Under the pieces are notes generated by a model. The model ran no database searches. It saw only the letters and a list, made by a program, of their open reading frames with translations, and was not told where the DNA came from. 64,000 bases of DNA from Lachnospiraceae bacterium (GTDB taxonomy: Bacteria > Bacillota > Clostridia > Lachnospirales > Lachnospiraceae), in the NCBI GenBank assembly GCA_024691305.1, contig JAILNS010000036.1, forward strand, positions 62,001-126,000, given 5' to 3'. Shown piece by piece: positions 57,002 to 64,000 of this stretch. A program made the translations under genes and the position numbers. Positions within the stretch are counted from its first letter, which is position 1; each line of letters opens with the position of its first letter.

Positions 57002-58302
57002 TCAATCGAATCTATGATTATATCTCTTTGCTCAGGGGCAGATTCGGATATTTCATATGTGCCCTCAAAGCGCTGAAGTGCCGCACTTTCCTTTTCGGGA
57101 TCGGAAGCATATATTCTTGCAAGGACATCACCGGTCTTAACTCTGTCTCCGACCTTTTTTTCAAGAATCAGACCTACGCTTAAATCTATTTCCGATTCTT
57201 TGGTCACACGGCCGCCACCGAGTGTAAGCGATACCATACCGATCTCATCGCATTCGATATGCGAAACATATCCATCGCATTTAGCTTTAACTTCCGTCAC
57301 CCTGTCAGCTACTTTAAGCTTTGAAGGATCATATACATATGATTCATCTCCGCCCTGGGCTTTAACGAATCTTGCTAGTGTATCGAGTGCCCTTCCATCC
57401 TTGATGGAATCTTCAAGCATAACCTTTGCATCATCAAGATTGTCACACACATCCGACATTATGAGCATACGGCTTCCAAGTTCCATACAAAGTCTGGTAA
57501 AATCATCAGGACCGTTACCTTTAAGAGTCTCTATCGCCTCACGAACTTCTATCGCATTTCCGACAGCCCTTCCAAGAGGCTGGTCCATGTCAGAGATCAC
57601 AGCTTTGGTGCGTCTACCGGCGCCCTTACCTATATCTGTCATTGCCTTTGCCAGAGCTTTTGCATCGTCTAAGTTTTTCATAAACGCACCGCTCCCGCAC
57701 TTTACATCGAGCACTATTGCATCGGCTCCGGAAGCAAGCTTCTTACTCATGATCGAGCTTGCGATAAGGGACATATTATCAACCGTAGCAGTCACATCCC
57801 TTAATGCATACAACTTCTTGTCGGCAGGTGCAAGGTCCACTGTCTGTCCCATCACCGACACTCCGATATTTCTGACCTGATCTATAAACTGTTTATCCGA
57901 TATAGATGTCGAAAAACCAGGGAAACTTTCCAGTTTGTCAATCGTTCCACCGGTATGTCCCAGACCTCTTCCGCTCATTTTGGCAACTTTACAACCGCAG
58001 GATACCACCATCGGAATAAGCGACAAAGTTGTTTTATCCCCGACTCCGCCTGTCGAGTGCTTATCACACTTGATCCCGGAAATATCCTTTAAATCAAGAA
58101 CCTCTCCGCTGTGTGCCATGGCCATGGTAAGGTCAACAGTCTCTTCCGTATTCATGCCTCTGAAAAATATGGCCATCATAAGTGCAGAAACCTGATAATC
58201 CGGAATCTCTCCTTTAGTATAACCGTTTATAAAAAAATCTATTTCATCCCGGTTAAGTACTCCGCCATTTCTTTTTTTCATGATCAGATCATACATCTGC
58301 AT
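56998..58302 (-). CDS. pdp: Pyrimidine-nucleoside phosphorylase
   Basis: Cleaves uridine, thymidine or deoxyuridine with phosphate into base and sugar-1-phosphate. The 434 residues match the thymidine/pyrimidine phosphorylase family: KCDKHSTGGVGDKTTL (phosphate loop), MSGRGLGHTGGTIDKLES (family signature), and the C-terminal barrel-sandwich domain. AGGAG precedes the ATG. It complements the purine phosphorylase and cytidine deaminase near 37 kb. It is overlapped by phoH. Confidence 0.94.
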   Translation of the reverse strand: MQMYDLIMKKRNGGVLNRDEIDFFINGYTKGEIPDYQVSALMMAIFFRGMNTEETVDLTMAMAHSGEVLDLKDISGIKCDKHSTGGVGDKTTLSLIPMVVSCGCKVAKMSGRGLGHTGGTIDKLESFPGFSTSISDKQFIDQVRNIGVSVMGQTVDLAPADKKLYALRDVTATVDNMSLIASSIMSKKLASGADAIVLDVKCGSGAFMKNLDDAKALAKAMTDIGKGAGRRTKAVISDMDQPLGRAVGNAIEVREAIETLKGNGPDDFTRLCMELGSRMLIMSDVCDNLDDAKVMLEDSIKDGRALDTLARFVKAQGGDESYVYDPSKLKVADRVTEVKAKCDGYVSHIECDEIGMVSLTLGGGRVTKESEIDLSVGLILEKKVGDRVKTGDVLARIYASDPEKESAALQRFEGTYEISESAPEQRDIIIDSIE

Positions 58303-58317
58303 AAGTCAGTTCTCCTG

Positions 58318-59709
58318 TTATTTGGAGCTAAGATACTCATCTATGCCCTTTGCTGCAGCCTTACCGGCGCCCATTGCAAGAATTACTGTGGCAGCTCCGG
58401 TTACAGCATCTCCACCGGCATATACACCTTCTTTTGTAGTTGCTCCGTTCTCCTCATCTGCAACTATGCATTTCCACTTATTAACATCAAGTCCCTCTGT
58501 AGTCGAAGAAATAAGAGGATTGGGTGAAGTACCGAGTGACATGATAACAGCATCGACTTCCATCGTAAATTCCGAATCCGGAATAGGCTGTGGACGTCTC
58601 CTTCCACTCTCATCAGGCTCTCCGAGTTCCATACGTATACATTTCATACCGGATACCCATCCGCTCTCATCGGCAAGGATTTCCGTAGGATTGGTAAGCA
58701 GATCGAATATAACGCCCTCCTGCTTTGCATGATGTACCTCTTGAACCCTGGCAGGAAGTTCTTCTTCACTTCTTCTGTATACTATATGAACCTCCGCACC
58801 AAGTCTGAGTGCGGTACGGGCAGCATCCATAGCAACGTTTCCGCCACCTACAACAGCTACTTTCCTGCCTCTGTAGATCGGCGTATCAGCCTCTTCCTTA
58901 AACGCTTTCATGAGGTTTGATCTGGTCAGGTATTCATTGGCGGAGAATACTCCTCCGGCCTGTTCACCGGGGATATTCATAAACTTCGGAAGACCTGCTC
59001 CGGAACCTATAAATACCGCATCAAACCCCTCGTCCTGAAGAAGTTCGTCTATGGATACGGTTTTACCTATTACTACATTAGTCTCGATCTTTACGCCTAA
59101 GCTCTTTACGTTCTCGATCTCTTTAAGAACGACATCTTCTTTGGGAAGACGAAATTCCGGGATACCGTATACCAATACTCCGCCCGGTTCGTGTAAAGCT
59201 TCAAAAATTGTCACTTCGTAACCAAGTTTGGCAAGATCCCCGGCACAGGTAAGTCCTGCAGGACCGGATCCTATGACAGCAACCTTCTTACCCTTTTTCC
59301 CGGTTGCGCCCTCAGGACGGATACCGTGGTCTCTTGCCCAGTCAGCTACAAATCTCTCAAGTTTTCCTATGGATACCGGATCGCCCTTAAATCCGCGGAT
59401 ACACTTTCCTTCACACTGTGTTTCCTGAGGACATACACGTCCGCATACGGCAGGCAATGCAGAAGACTTTGAAATGATCTGATATGCCTTTTCAAAATCA
59501 CCTTCTTTTACCTGTTCTATAAATGCAGGTATATCTATTGAGACGGGACATCCCTTTACACATTGTGCATTTTTGCAGTTTAAGCATCTGGTGGATTCAC
59601 AAACTGCCTCTTCCTCGTTATACCCGTAACAAACCTCTTCAAAATTATGAGCCCTGACCTGTGCATCCTGCTCTCTGACAGGTACTCTTGTGTTTACATC
59701 TGTTGTCAT
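58318..59709 (-). CDS. nfnB: NfnB/GltA-type NADPH oxidoreductase, large subunit
   Basis: The larger subunit of an NADH-dependent reduced ferredoxin:NADP oxidoreductase, or its glutamate-synthase-like homologue. The 463 residues have N-terminal Cys clusters (CLNCKNAQCVKGCP; CGRVCPQETQCEGKC), FAD site VIGSGPAGL, and NADP site VVGGGNVAMDAART. The frame extends to 59766, but GAGGAG six bases before the ATG at 59709 decides. It follows nfnA by 38 bases. Together they are predicted to balance NADH, NADPH and ferredoxin by electron bifurcation; no gltB large subunit is near, which favours Nfn over glutamate synthase. Confidence 0.88.
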   Translation of the reverse strand: MTTDVNTRVPVREQDAQVRAHNFEEVCYGYNEEEAVCESTRCLNCKNAQCVKGCPVSIDIPAFIEQVKEGDFEKAYQIISKSSALPAVCGRVCPQETQCEGKCIRGFKGDPVSIGKLERFVADWARDHGIRPEGATGKKGKKVAVIGSGPAGLTCAGDLAKLGYEVTIFEALHEPGGVLVYGIPEFRLPKEDVVLKEIENVKSLGVKIETNVVIGKTVSIDELLQDEGFDAVFIGSGAGLPKFMNIPGEQAGGVFSANEYLTRSNLMKAFKEEADTPIYRGRKVAVVGGGNVAMDAARTALRLGAEVHIVYRRSEEELPARVQEVHHAKQEGVIFDLLTNPTEILADESGWVSGMKCIRMELGEPDESGRRRPQPIPDSEFTMEVDAVIMSLGTSPNPLISSTTEGLDVNKWKCIVADEENGATTKEGVYAGGDAVTGAATVILAMGAGKAAAKGIDEYLSSK

Positions 59710-59747
59710 CATTTTCTCCTCTTTAAACGATAAATCCTTGCGTCCGG

Positions 59748-60626
59748 TCAACTGCACTGACCGCATCCGCCGTGATGTGTTTCTTTTTCCTGCTCAAGCA
59801 GATATTTACGACCTTCTTCTGTTTTATACAGATTCTGTCTCTTCATAGCCTGATCGAAGTCTACCAAAAATCCGTCAAATTCAGGTCCGTCAACACATGC
59901 AAACTTAACTTCATCACCGACTATCAAACGACATGCTCCGCACATTCCGGTACCGTCTACCATGATCGGATTCATGCTTACGATAGTGGGAAGTCCGAGT
60001 TCTTTGGTAAGCTTACATACAAACTTCATCATTATCATGGGCCCTATGGCAACACACAGATCATATTTTTTACCCTCATCGTAAAGATCCTGTATTACCT
60101 TGGTTACCATTCCGCTTCTTCCGTAAGATCCGTCATCTGTAGTCACATAAAGGTTACCCGCTACAGCTTTCATCTCATCTTCCATGATCAGGATATCCTT
60201 ATTCTTGGCACCTACAATGACATCAGCATCAACTCCGAGTTCATGCAGATATTTAACCTGAGGATACACAGGTGCTGTTCCGAGACCGCCGGCTACAAAC
60301 AGTATCTTTTTGGCCTTCAGGGCATCCGTGCTTTCATTTGTCAGTTCGGAAGGCTGTCCGAGAGGACCGACAAAATCGTGGAAATACTCTCCCTCTTCCA
60401 TATTCAGCATGCGGAGTGTGGCTGCTCCGACTACCTGAAAAACTATTGTAACTATCCCTGCGTCCTTATCATAATCACAAACTGTCAGCGGGATCCTCTC
60501 CGCACCTTCATCTGTTCTGACTATGACAAACTGTCCGGGCTTGCAATGTGCGGCACATCTGGGTGCCTCCACATCCATAAGGCATATCGTTTCATTTAAC
60601 TGCCTTTTCTTAACGATCTTGTACAT
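59748..60626 (-). CDS. nfnA: NfnA-type ferredoxin-NADP reductase subunit
   Basis: A 292-residue FAD/NAD-binding partner of the gene product encoded next. It has CKPGQFVIVRT and ERIPLTVCDYD (FAD), DFVGPLGQPSE, VAGGLGTAPVYPQ (NAD) and a 2Fe-2S site near the end (GTGMCGACR...FACVDGPEFDG). A His/Gly/Cys-rich tail ends HGGCGQCS. GGGAGG precedes the ATG. The family also includes PyrK-like and sulfide dehydrogenase subunits, but adjacency to the GltA-like gene points to NfnAB. Confidence 0.9.
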   Translation of the reverse strand: MYKIVKKRQLNETICLMDVEAPRCAAHCKPGQFVIVRTDEGAERIPLTVCDYDKDAGIVTIVFQVVGAATLRMLNMEEGEYFHDFVGPLGQPSELTNESTDALKAKKILFVAGGLGTAPVYPQVKYLHELGVDADVIVGAKNKDILIMEDEMKAVAGNLYVTTDDGSYGRSGMVTKVIQDLYDEGKKYDLCVAIGPMIMMKFVCKLTKELGLPTIVSMNPIMVDGTGMCGACRLIVGDEVKFACVDGPEFDGFLVDFDQAMKRQNLYKTEEGRKYLLEQEKETHHGGCGQCS

Positions 60627-60649
60627 TTTAAATCCTCCCTTTTTTACAG

Positions 60650-62089
60650 CTAAAAAGCTATGGCTAAGAATCCTGTGACTGCATTACCGCCCAGTATTGC
60701 AGTGGATCCCTGATGTATCTCAACTATATAAGTGGTATCTGTCGGAGTTTCCACACCACTGCCGTCGTGATAAAACTCCCTGATCGTATAATAATCTCCC
60801 TGTCCCGATATCGGTATTGCGGAGATCACCTCGTATGTATATCTCCCCGGTGCACGATTGGAATTACCGTTCATATCATCGAGAAGACCGCGTTCGATCA
60901 AACGTTTTTTTAATATATTCACCGCCTCGTTAAGTGGTATCCCATCCGGAAAAGACAATGAATAACTCCGAACAACAACCTCGGAAGATAAGCCGTCTTC
61001 GCTTATGGCGGCAAAGCTAAAGTTTGAATACTTGACCGGCATAGGAATCGGATCTATATATTCCACTGAATCCTGAGTCGGAGTCGACCTGTCGGTCGTA
61101 TAGTATACTTTATACCCTTCAGGAACCTCTACTGTAATAAGTACAGGCTCATGATATTCTCCTGAATCAGCATTTACAACAGGCAGATTCGGAATATCAT
61201 TTGAAATATCATATTTACCCGTGACTACATCCGAAACAATCCCGTATTGATTGATAAAGATCGCGGAAACCAGATATTCTCCATGATCTAATACTATCGG
61301 CCCATCATACCTTGCACTTGATTCATTCGGTATGCTTCCATCCAAAGTATAATATACAGTGCCGGATGTATTTGCCGATATCTTAAGCCTTATGGCATTC
61401 TCGTACCTGCCTTCTTCATATGAAAAAGTTGGAGCAAATGCAACATAATTCTGATATGCAAGCGTTATCTCATCATATTCGCAATCATTAAGCAGTTTTG
61501 CGATAGATTCGTAATCCTCTGAAGAAGCATATATATTGATAAGCCTGTCATAAGCCGATAATATGTCTTCGGAATCATATGTACCTGAAGATATCATTCT
61601 CTGCAATGTGTCTATAGCCTGATCTTCTTTACCGAGTTCCATATAATACTCGGATTCCAAAAACAATATCTCAGCTATTTCCGGATGTGACACATATATA
61701 TTTTCAAGTGAACTTATAGCCGAATCATACTTTCCCTGGGCAGCCAGATTTCTGGCATGATCCAGTTGATGATCGGCATCACTTATACGCCGTACACCCC
61801 AAACTGCACCAATGATGATCAATATCATACTTACCGCAAGGATCAGCCCCAGAATAACCTTGTGCTTGATCCCTGCCCAGATAAGGATGCCCGTATCGGT
61901 TATGAGCTGATCTGTAATTGCTTCATCAGCCCATATATCATCTATCTTTATGGCATCGTCTACGATATGATTATCTATCTGCGGTTCATAATCCTCTTCA
62001 AAATCCGGGACCATCTGTACTTCATAACCGCAGACCTCACAGATAAGGTGTCCTTCCTGCATTTCATTTCCGCATTCAGGGCACTTCAT
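60650..62089 (-). CDS. Zinc-ribbon, TPR and chitobiase-repeat membrane protein
   Basis: A 479-residue protein of unknown role. A cytoplasmic zinc ribbon (C3, C6, C17, C20) and an acidic stretch are followed by one membrane helix (about 77-98). Outside lie TPR-like helices (about 106-200) and two chitobiase C-terminal-type beta domains (about 225-300 and 305-385; TVYYTLDGSIPNESSARYDG and KVYYTTDRSTPT), then a final globular part. Such domains are found in surface proteins and cell-envelope enzymes. Its place between folD and nfnA gives no clue, but the gaps of about 22 bases say it is cotranscribed. Confidence 0.8.
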   Translation of the reverse strand: MKCPECGNEMQEGHLICEVCGYEVQMVPDFEEDYEPQIDNHIVDDAIKIDDIWADEAITDQLITDTGILIWAGIKHKVILGLILAVSMILIIIGAVWGVRRISDADHQLDHARNLAAQGKYDSAISSLENIYVSHPEIAEILFLESEYYMELGKEDQAIDTLQRMISSGTYDSEDILSAYDRLINIYASSEDYESIAKLLNDCEYDEITLAYQNYVAFAPTFSYEEGRYENAIRLKISANTSGTVYYTLDGSIPNESSARYDGPIVLDHGEYLVSAIFINQYGIVSDVVTGKYDISNDIPNLPVVNADSGEYHEPVLITVEVPEGYKVYYTTDRSTPTQDSVEYIDPIPMPVKYSNFSFAAISEDGLSSEVVVRSYSLSFPDGIPLNEAVNILKKRLIERGLLDDMNGNSNRAPGRYTYEVISAIPISGQGDYYTIREFYHDGSGVETPTDTTYIVEIHQGSTAILGGNAVTGFLAIAF

Positions 62090-62111
62090 ATTATCTCCTC
62101 GTCCAAAAAAA

Positions 62112-62945
62112 CTACATATTAACCACGCAATTATACATAAGCATTGCTATGGTCATAGGGCCTACTCCACCGGGAACCGGGGTAATGTAGGAACATTTAT
62201 CAAACACGTCATCGTAATCTACATCACCGCACAGCTTATTGTTTTCATTCCTGTGTATGCCCACATCGATCACAACGGCACCGTCTTTAACATATTCGGA
62301 AGTTATCATCTTCGGCTTACCTACTGCAACTATAAGTATATCCGCACGTTTTGCAACAGACTTAAGATCTGCTGTCTTTGAATGTGCTATGGTCACTGTA
62401 GCATTTTCCTGAAGCATCATAAGTGCCATCGGTTTACCTACTATATTGCTTCGTCCGATGACAACACATTCCTTACCGGTAATCTCTATATTGCTTCTCT
62501 TAAGCAGTTCTATGATACCGGCGGGAGTACACGATCTGAAACCTTTTCGTCCGATACAAAGAGCACCTACGGAATTTACACTGAATCCGTCAACATCTTT
62601 AGACGGATCGATAGTCATTATCACACGGTCCTCATTGATATGCGAAGGAAGGGGCAATTGTACCAATATACCGTTTACCGCTGTATCTGAATTGAGCCTT
62701 TCTATCAGACCAATCAGTTCATCTTCCGTTGTTTCTTCGGGAAGTTCATAACTCTCCGATCTTATCCCGCAGTACTCACATGCTTTTTTCTTATTGCCGA
62801 CATACACGGATGAAGCAGGATCCGTCCCCACCTGAATAACGGCAAGACATATTTCTATGCCCGCTTCTTTAAGTCTCGCAGTCTTGGCTTTAACCTCATC
62901 CTTTATCTGCAATGATATAGCTTTTCCGTCTATGATATTTGCCAT
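62112..62945 (-). CDS. folD: Methylene-THF dehydrogenase / methenyl-THF cyclohydrolase
   Basis: Bifunctional enzyme of the folate one-carbon path: methylene-THF to methenyl-THF (NADP-linked) to 10-formyl-THF. The 277 residues have the catalytic SVYVGNKKKACEYCGI with the key Lys, QLPLPSHI, DVDGF, the nucleotide site VVIGRSNIVGKPMA, and TPVPGGVGPMTIAML. The frame extends to 62966, but AAGGAG seven bases before the ATG at 62945 sets the start. It follows fhs by 26 bases; both act on the same carbon unit. Confidence 0.96.
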   Translation of the reverse strand: MANIIDGKAISLQIKDEVKAKTARLKEAGIEICLAVIQVGTDPASSVYVGNKKKACEYCGIRSESYELPEETTEDELIGLIERLNSDTAVNGILVQLPLPSHINEDRVIMTIDPSKDVDGFSVNSVGALCIGRKGFRSCTPAGIIELLKRSNIEITGKECVVIGRSNIVGKPMALMMLQENATVTIAHSKTADLKSVAKRADILIVAVGKPKMITSEYVKDGAVVIDVGIHRNENNKLCGDVDYDDVFDKCSYITPVPGGVGPMTIAMLMYNCVVNM

Positions 62946-62971
62946 CCTGATTCTCCTTTGTATCAATCGTC

Positions 62972-64000
62972 CTAAAAAAGACCCGTTATCTTACCGTTTT
63001 CGTCAACATCTATCCTGAAAGCGGCCGGCGATTTGGGCAGTCCGGGCATCGTCATGACCGTGCCCGTAAGCACTACGATAAATCCGGCACCGGCTGAAAC
63101 ATACATTTCACGGACATTTATCTTAAACTTCTTCGGACATCCAAGTTTTGAAGCATCGTCCGAAAGCGAATACTGAGTCTTGGCCATACATACAGGCAAT
63201 TTCCCGAATCCGAGTTTTTCTAAGCTTTCCATCTGTTTAAGAGCGCTTGCGGAAAAATCAACGCCGTCTGCTCCATATATCTTGCAGGCTACAGACTCTA
63301 TCTTATCCCTTATCGGAGCTTCATCATCATATATCAGTCTGAATCTGCTTTCCTTGTTCTCAAGAGTATATAAAACCTTCTTGGCCAGTTCAATTCCGCC
63401 GTCTCCTCCGTGCTCCCATACGGTGGAAAGGGCAAATTCACAGTTTCTTTCCTCACAGAATTTTCTCACGAACTCCGTTTCCGCTTCCGTATCTGACACA
63501 AATGCATTCAGAGCTACTATAACCGGTACTCCGTACTGCTGTATGTTTTCTATATGTTTTTCCAGATTTGAAATACCGCTCTTTAAAGCATCCAGATCTT
63601 CCGTATTAAGGTTTTCTTTTGAGACACCGCCGTTATATTTAAGAGCTCTGACTGTAGCTACGATCACAGCAGCGTCAGGTTTAAGTCCGGCTTCCCTGCA
63701 TTTAATGTCGAAGAATTTCTCTGCACCTAAGTCTGCTCCGAAACCCGCTTCCGTGATACAGTAATCTGCCATCTTCAGTGCGGTTTTGGTTGCTCTTACA
63801 GAGTTACATCCATGTGCGATATTTGCAAAAGGTCCGCCATGAACGATCGCAGGTGTATGCTCGAGAGTCTGGATCAGATTGGGCTTGATCGCATCCTTTA
63901 AAAGCGCAGCCATAGAACCTACAGCCCCGATATCGGAAGCCGTGACCGGCTCTCCCGAAGTATTGTAAGCCACAACCATTCGTCCCAGTCTTTCTTTAAG
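62972..64000 (-). CDS. fhs: Formate-tetrahydrofolate ligase, N-terminus cut off by the window edge
   Basis: Joins formate to THF with ATP to give 10-formyl-THF. About 342 C-terminal residues of the usual ~555 are seen; the frame is open to position 64000, where it reads [20 protein letters not shown]. Family stretches include [53 protein letters not shown] and [14 protein letters not shown] near the end. Under anaerobic conditions formate from pyruvate formate-lyase would feed it. folD follows. Confidence 0.96.
   Translation of the reverse strand, partial: LKERLGRMVVAYNTSGEPVTASDIGAVGSMAALLKDAIKPNLIQTLEHTPAIVHGGPFANIAHGCNSVRATKTALKMADYCITEAGFGADLGAEKFFDIKCREAGLKPDAAVIVATVRALKYNGGVSKENLNTEDLDALKSGISNLEKHIENIQQYGVPVIVALNAFVSDTEAETEFVRKFCEERNCEFALSTVWEHGGDGGIELAKKVLYTLENKESRFRLIYDDEAPIRDKIESVACKIYGADGVDFSASALKQMESLEKLGFGKLPVCMAKTQYSLSDDASKLGCPKKFKINVREMYVSAGAGFIVVLTGTVMTMPGLPKSPAAFRIDVDENGKITGLF

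Overview
The window looks like chromosomal DNA of a strictly anaerobic, low-to-mid GC Gram-positive of the Lachnospiraceae type (Butyrivibrio-like). That placement is an inference from gene content: acetate kinase and phosphotransacetylase, class III ribonucleotide reductase, an [FeFe]-hydrogenase-like protein, an NfnAB-type bifurcating transhydrogenase, formate-THF ligase, BspA-like leucine-rich-repeat surface protein with a class B sortase, and strong GGAGG-type ribosome binding sites. About 50 protein genes fill nearly all of the sequence. No gene-free stretch exceeds 300 bases (the longest are about 260 and 230 bases). I saw no rRNA, tRNA, CRISPR array, phage or insertion sequence.

Layout. 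1-7.8 kb (minus strand): the 3'-truncated ackA, pta, then a large hybrid sensor kinase with a coupled double-receiver protein. 7.9-9.9 kb: a divergent ABC-F protein that converges, with no spacer, on icd and its upstream GntR/FadR regulator. 12-20 kb: a 1838-residue LRR surface protein ending in SPKTGD, a deoxyinosine glycosylase, a class B sortase, and a small, separately transcribed unknown protein. 20.2-24.4 kb: a heterodimeric ABC exporter under a TetR regulator.

24.5-38.7 kb is one almost unbroken minus-strand array, read in the order beta-propeller lactonase, purine nucleoside phosphorylase, cytidine deaminase, MTA/SAH deaminase, membrane MutS-like protein, RNase HI, a small membrane protein, nrdD, nrdG, dut, hydrogenase, gltX, UvrD-like helicase. 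It combines nucleoside salvage with anaerobic dNTP supply. At 38.9-42.7 kb the divergent potABCD polyamine importer follows. Its potC carries an in-frame TGA that removes the last membrane helix although the reading frame continues intact behind it.

42.7-49.7 kb: proA and proB, usually neighbours, are separated by a nuclease, a small unknown, 5-formyl-THF cyclo-ligase and an unusual plus-strand pair (an acetyltransferase-like protein with a CorA-like tail, and a ThiT-like membrane protein). 49.8-64 kb is a second long minus-strand array: fhs, folD, a zinc-ribbon/TPR protein, nfnA, nfnB, pyrimidine nucleoside phosphorylase, phoH, a shortened and degenerate PgpH-like protein, ybeY, a MOP-family flippase, two flavoproteins and proB.

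The points most worth a second look are the interrupted potC, the PgpH-like protein whose HD motif reads HR, the plus-strand pair between proA and proB, near-leaderless promoters in front of the sensor kinase and the GntR gene, and a 47-bp tandem duplication of an exporter gene's 3' end beside a consensus promoter that drives a small unknown gene.
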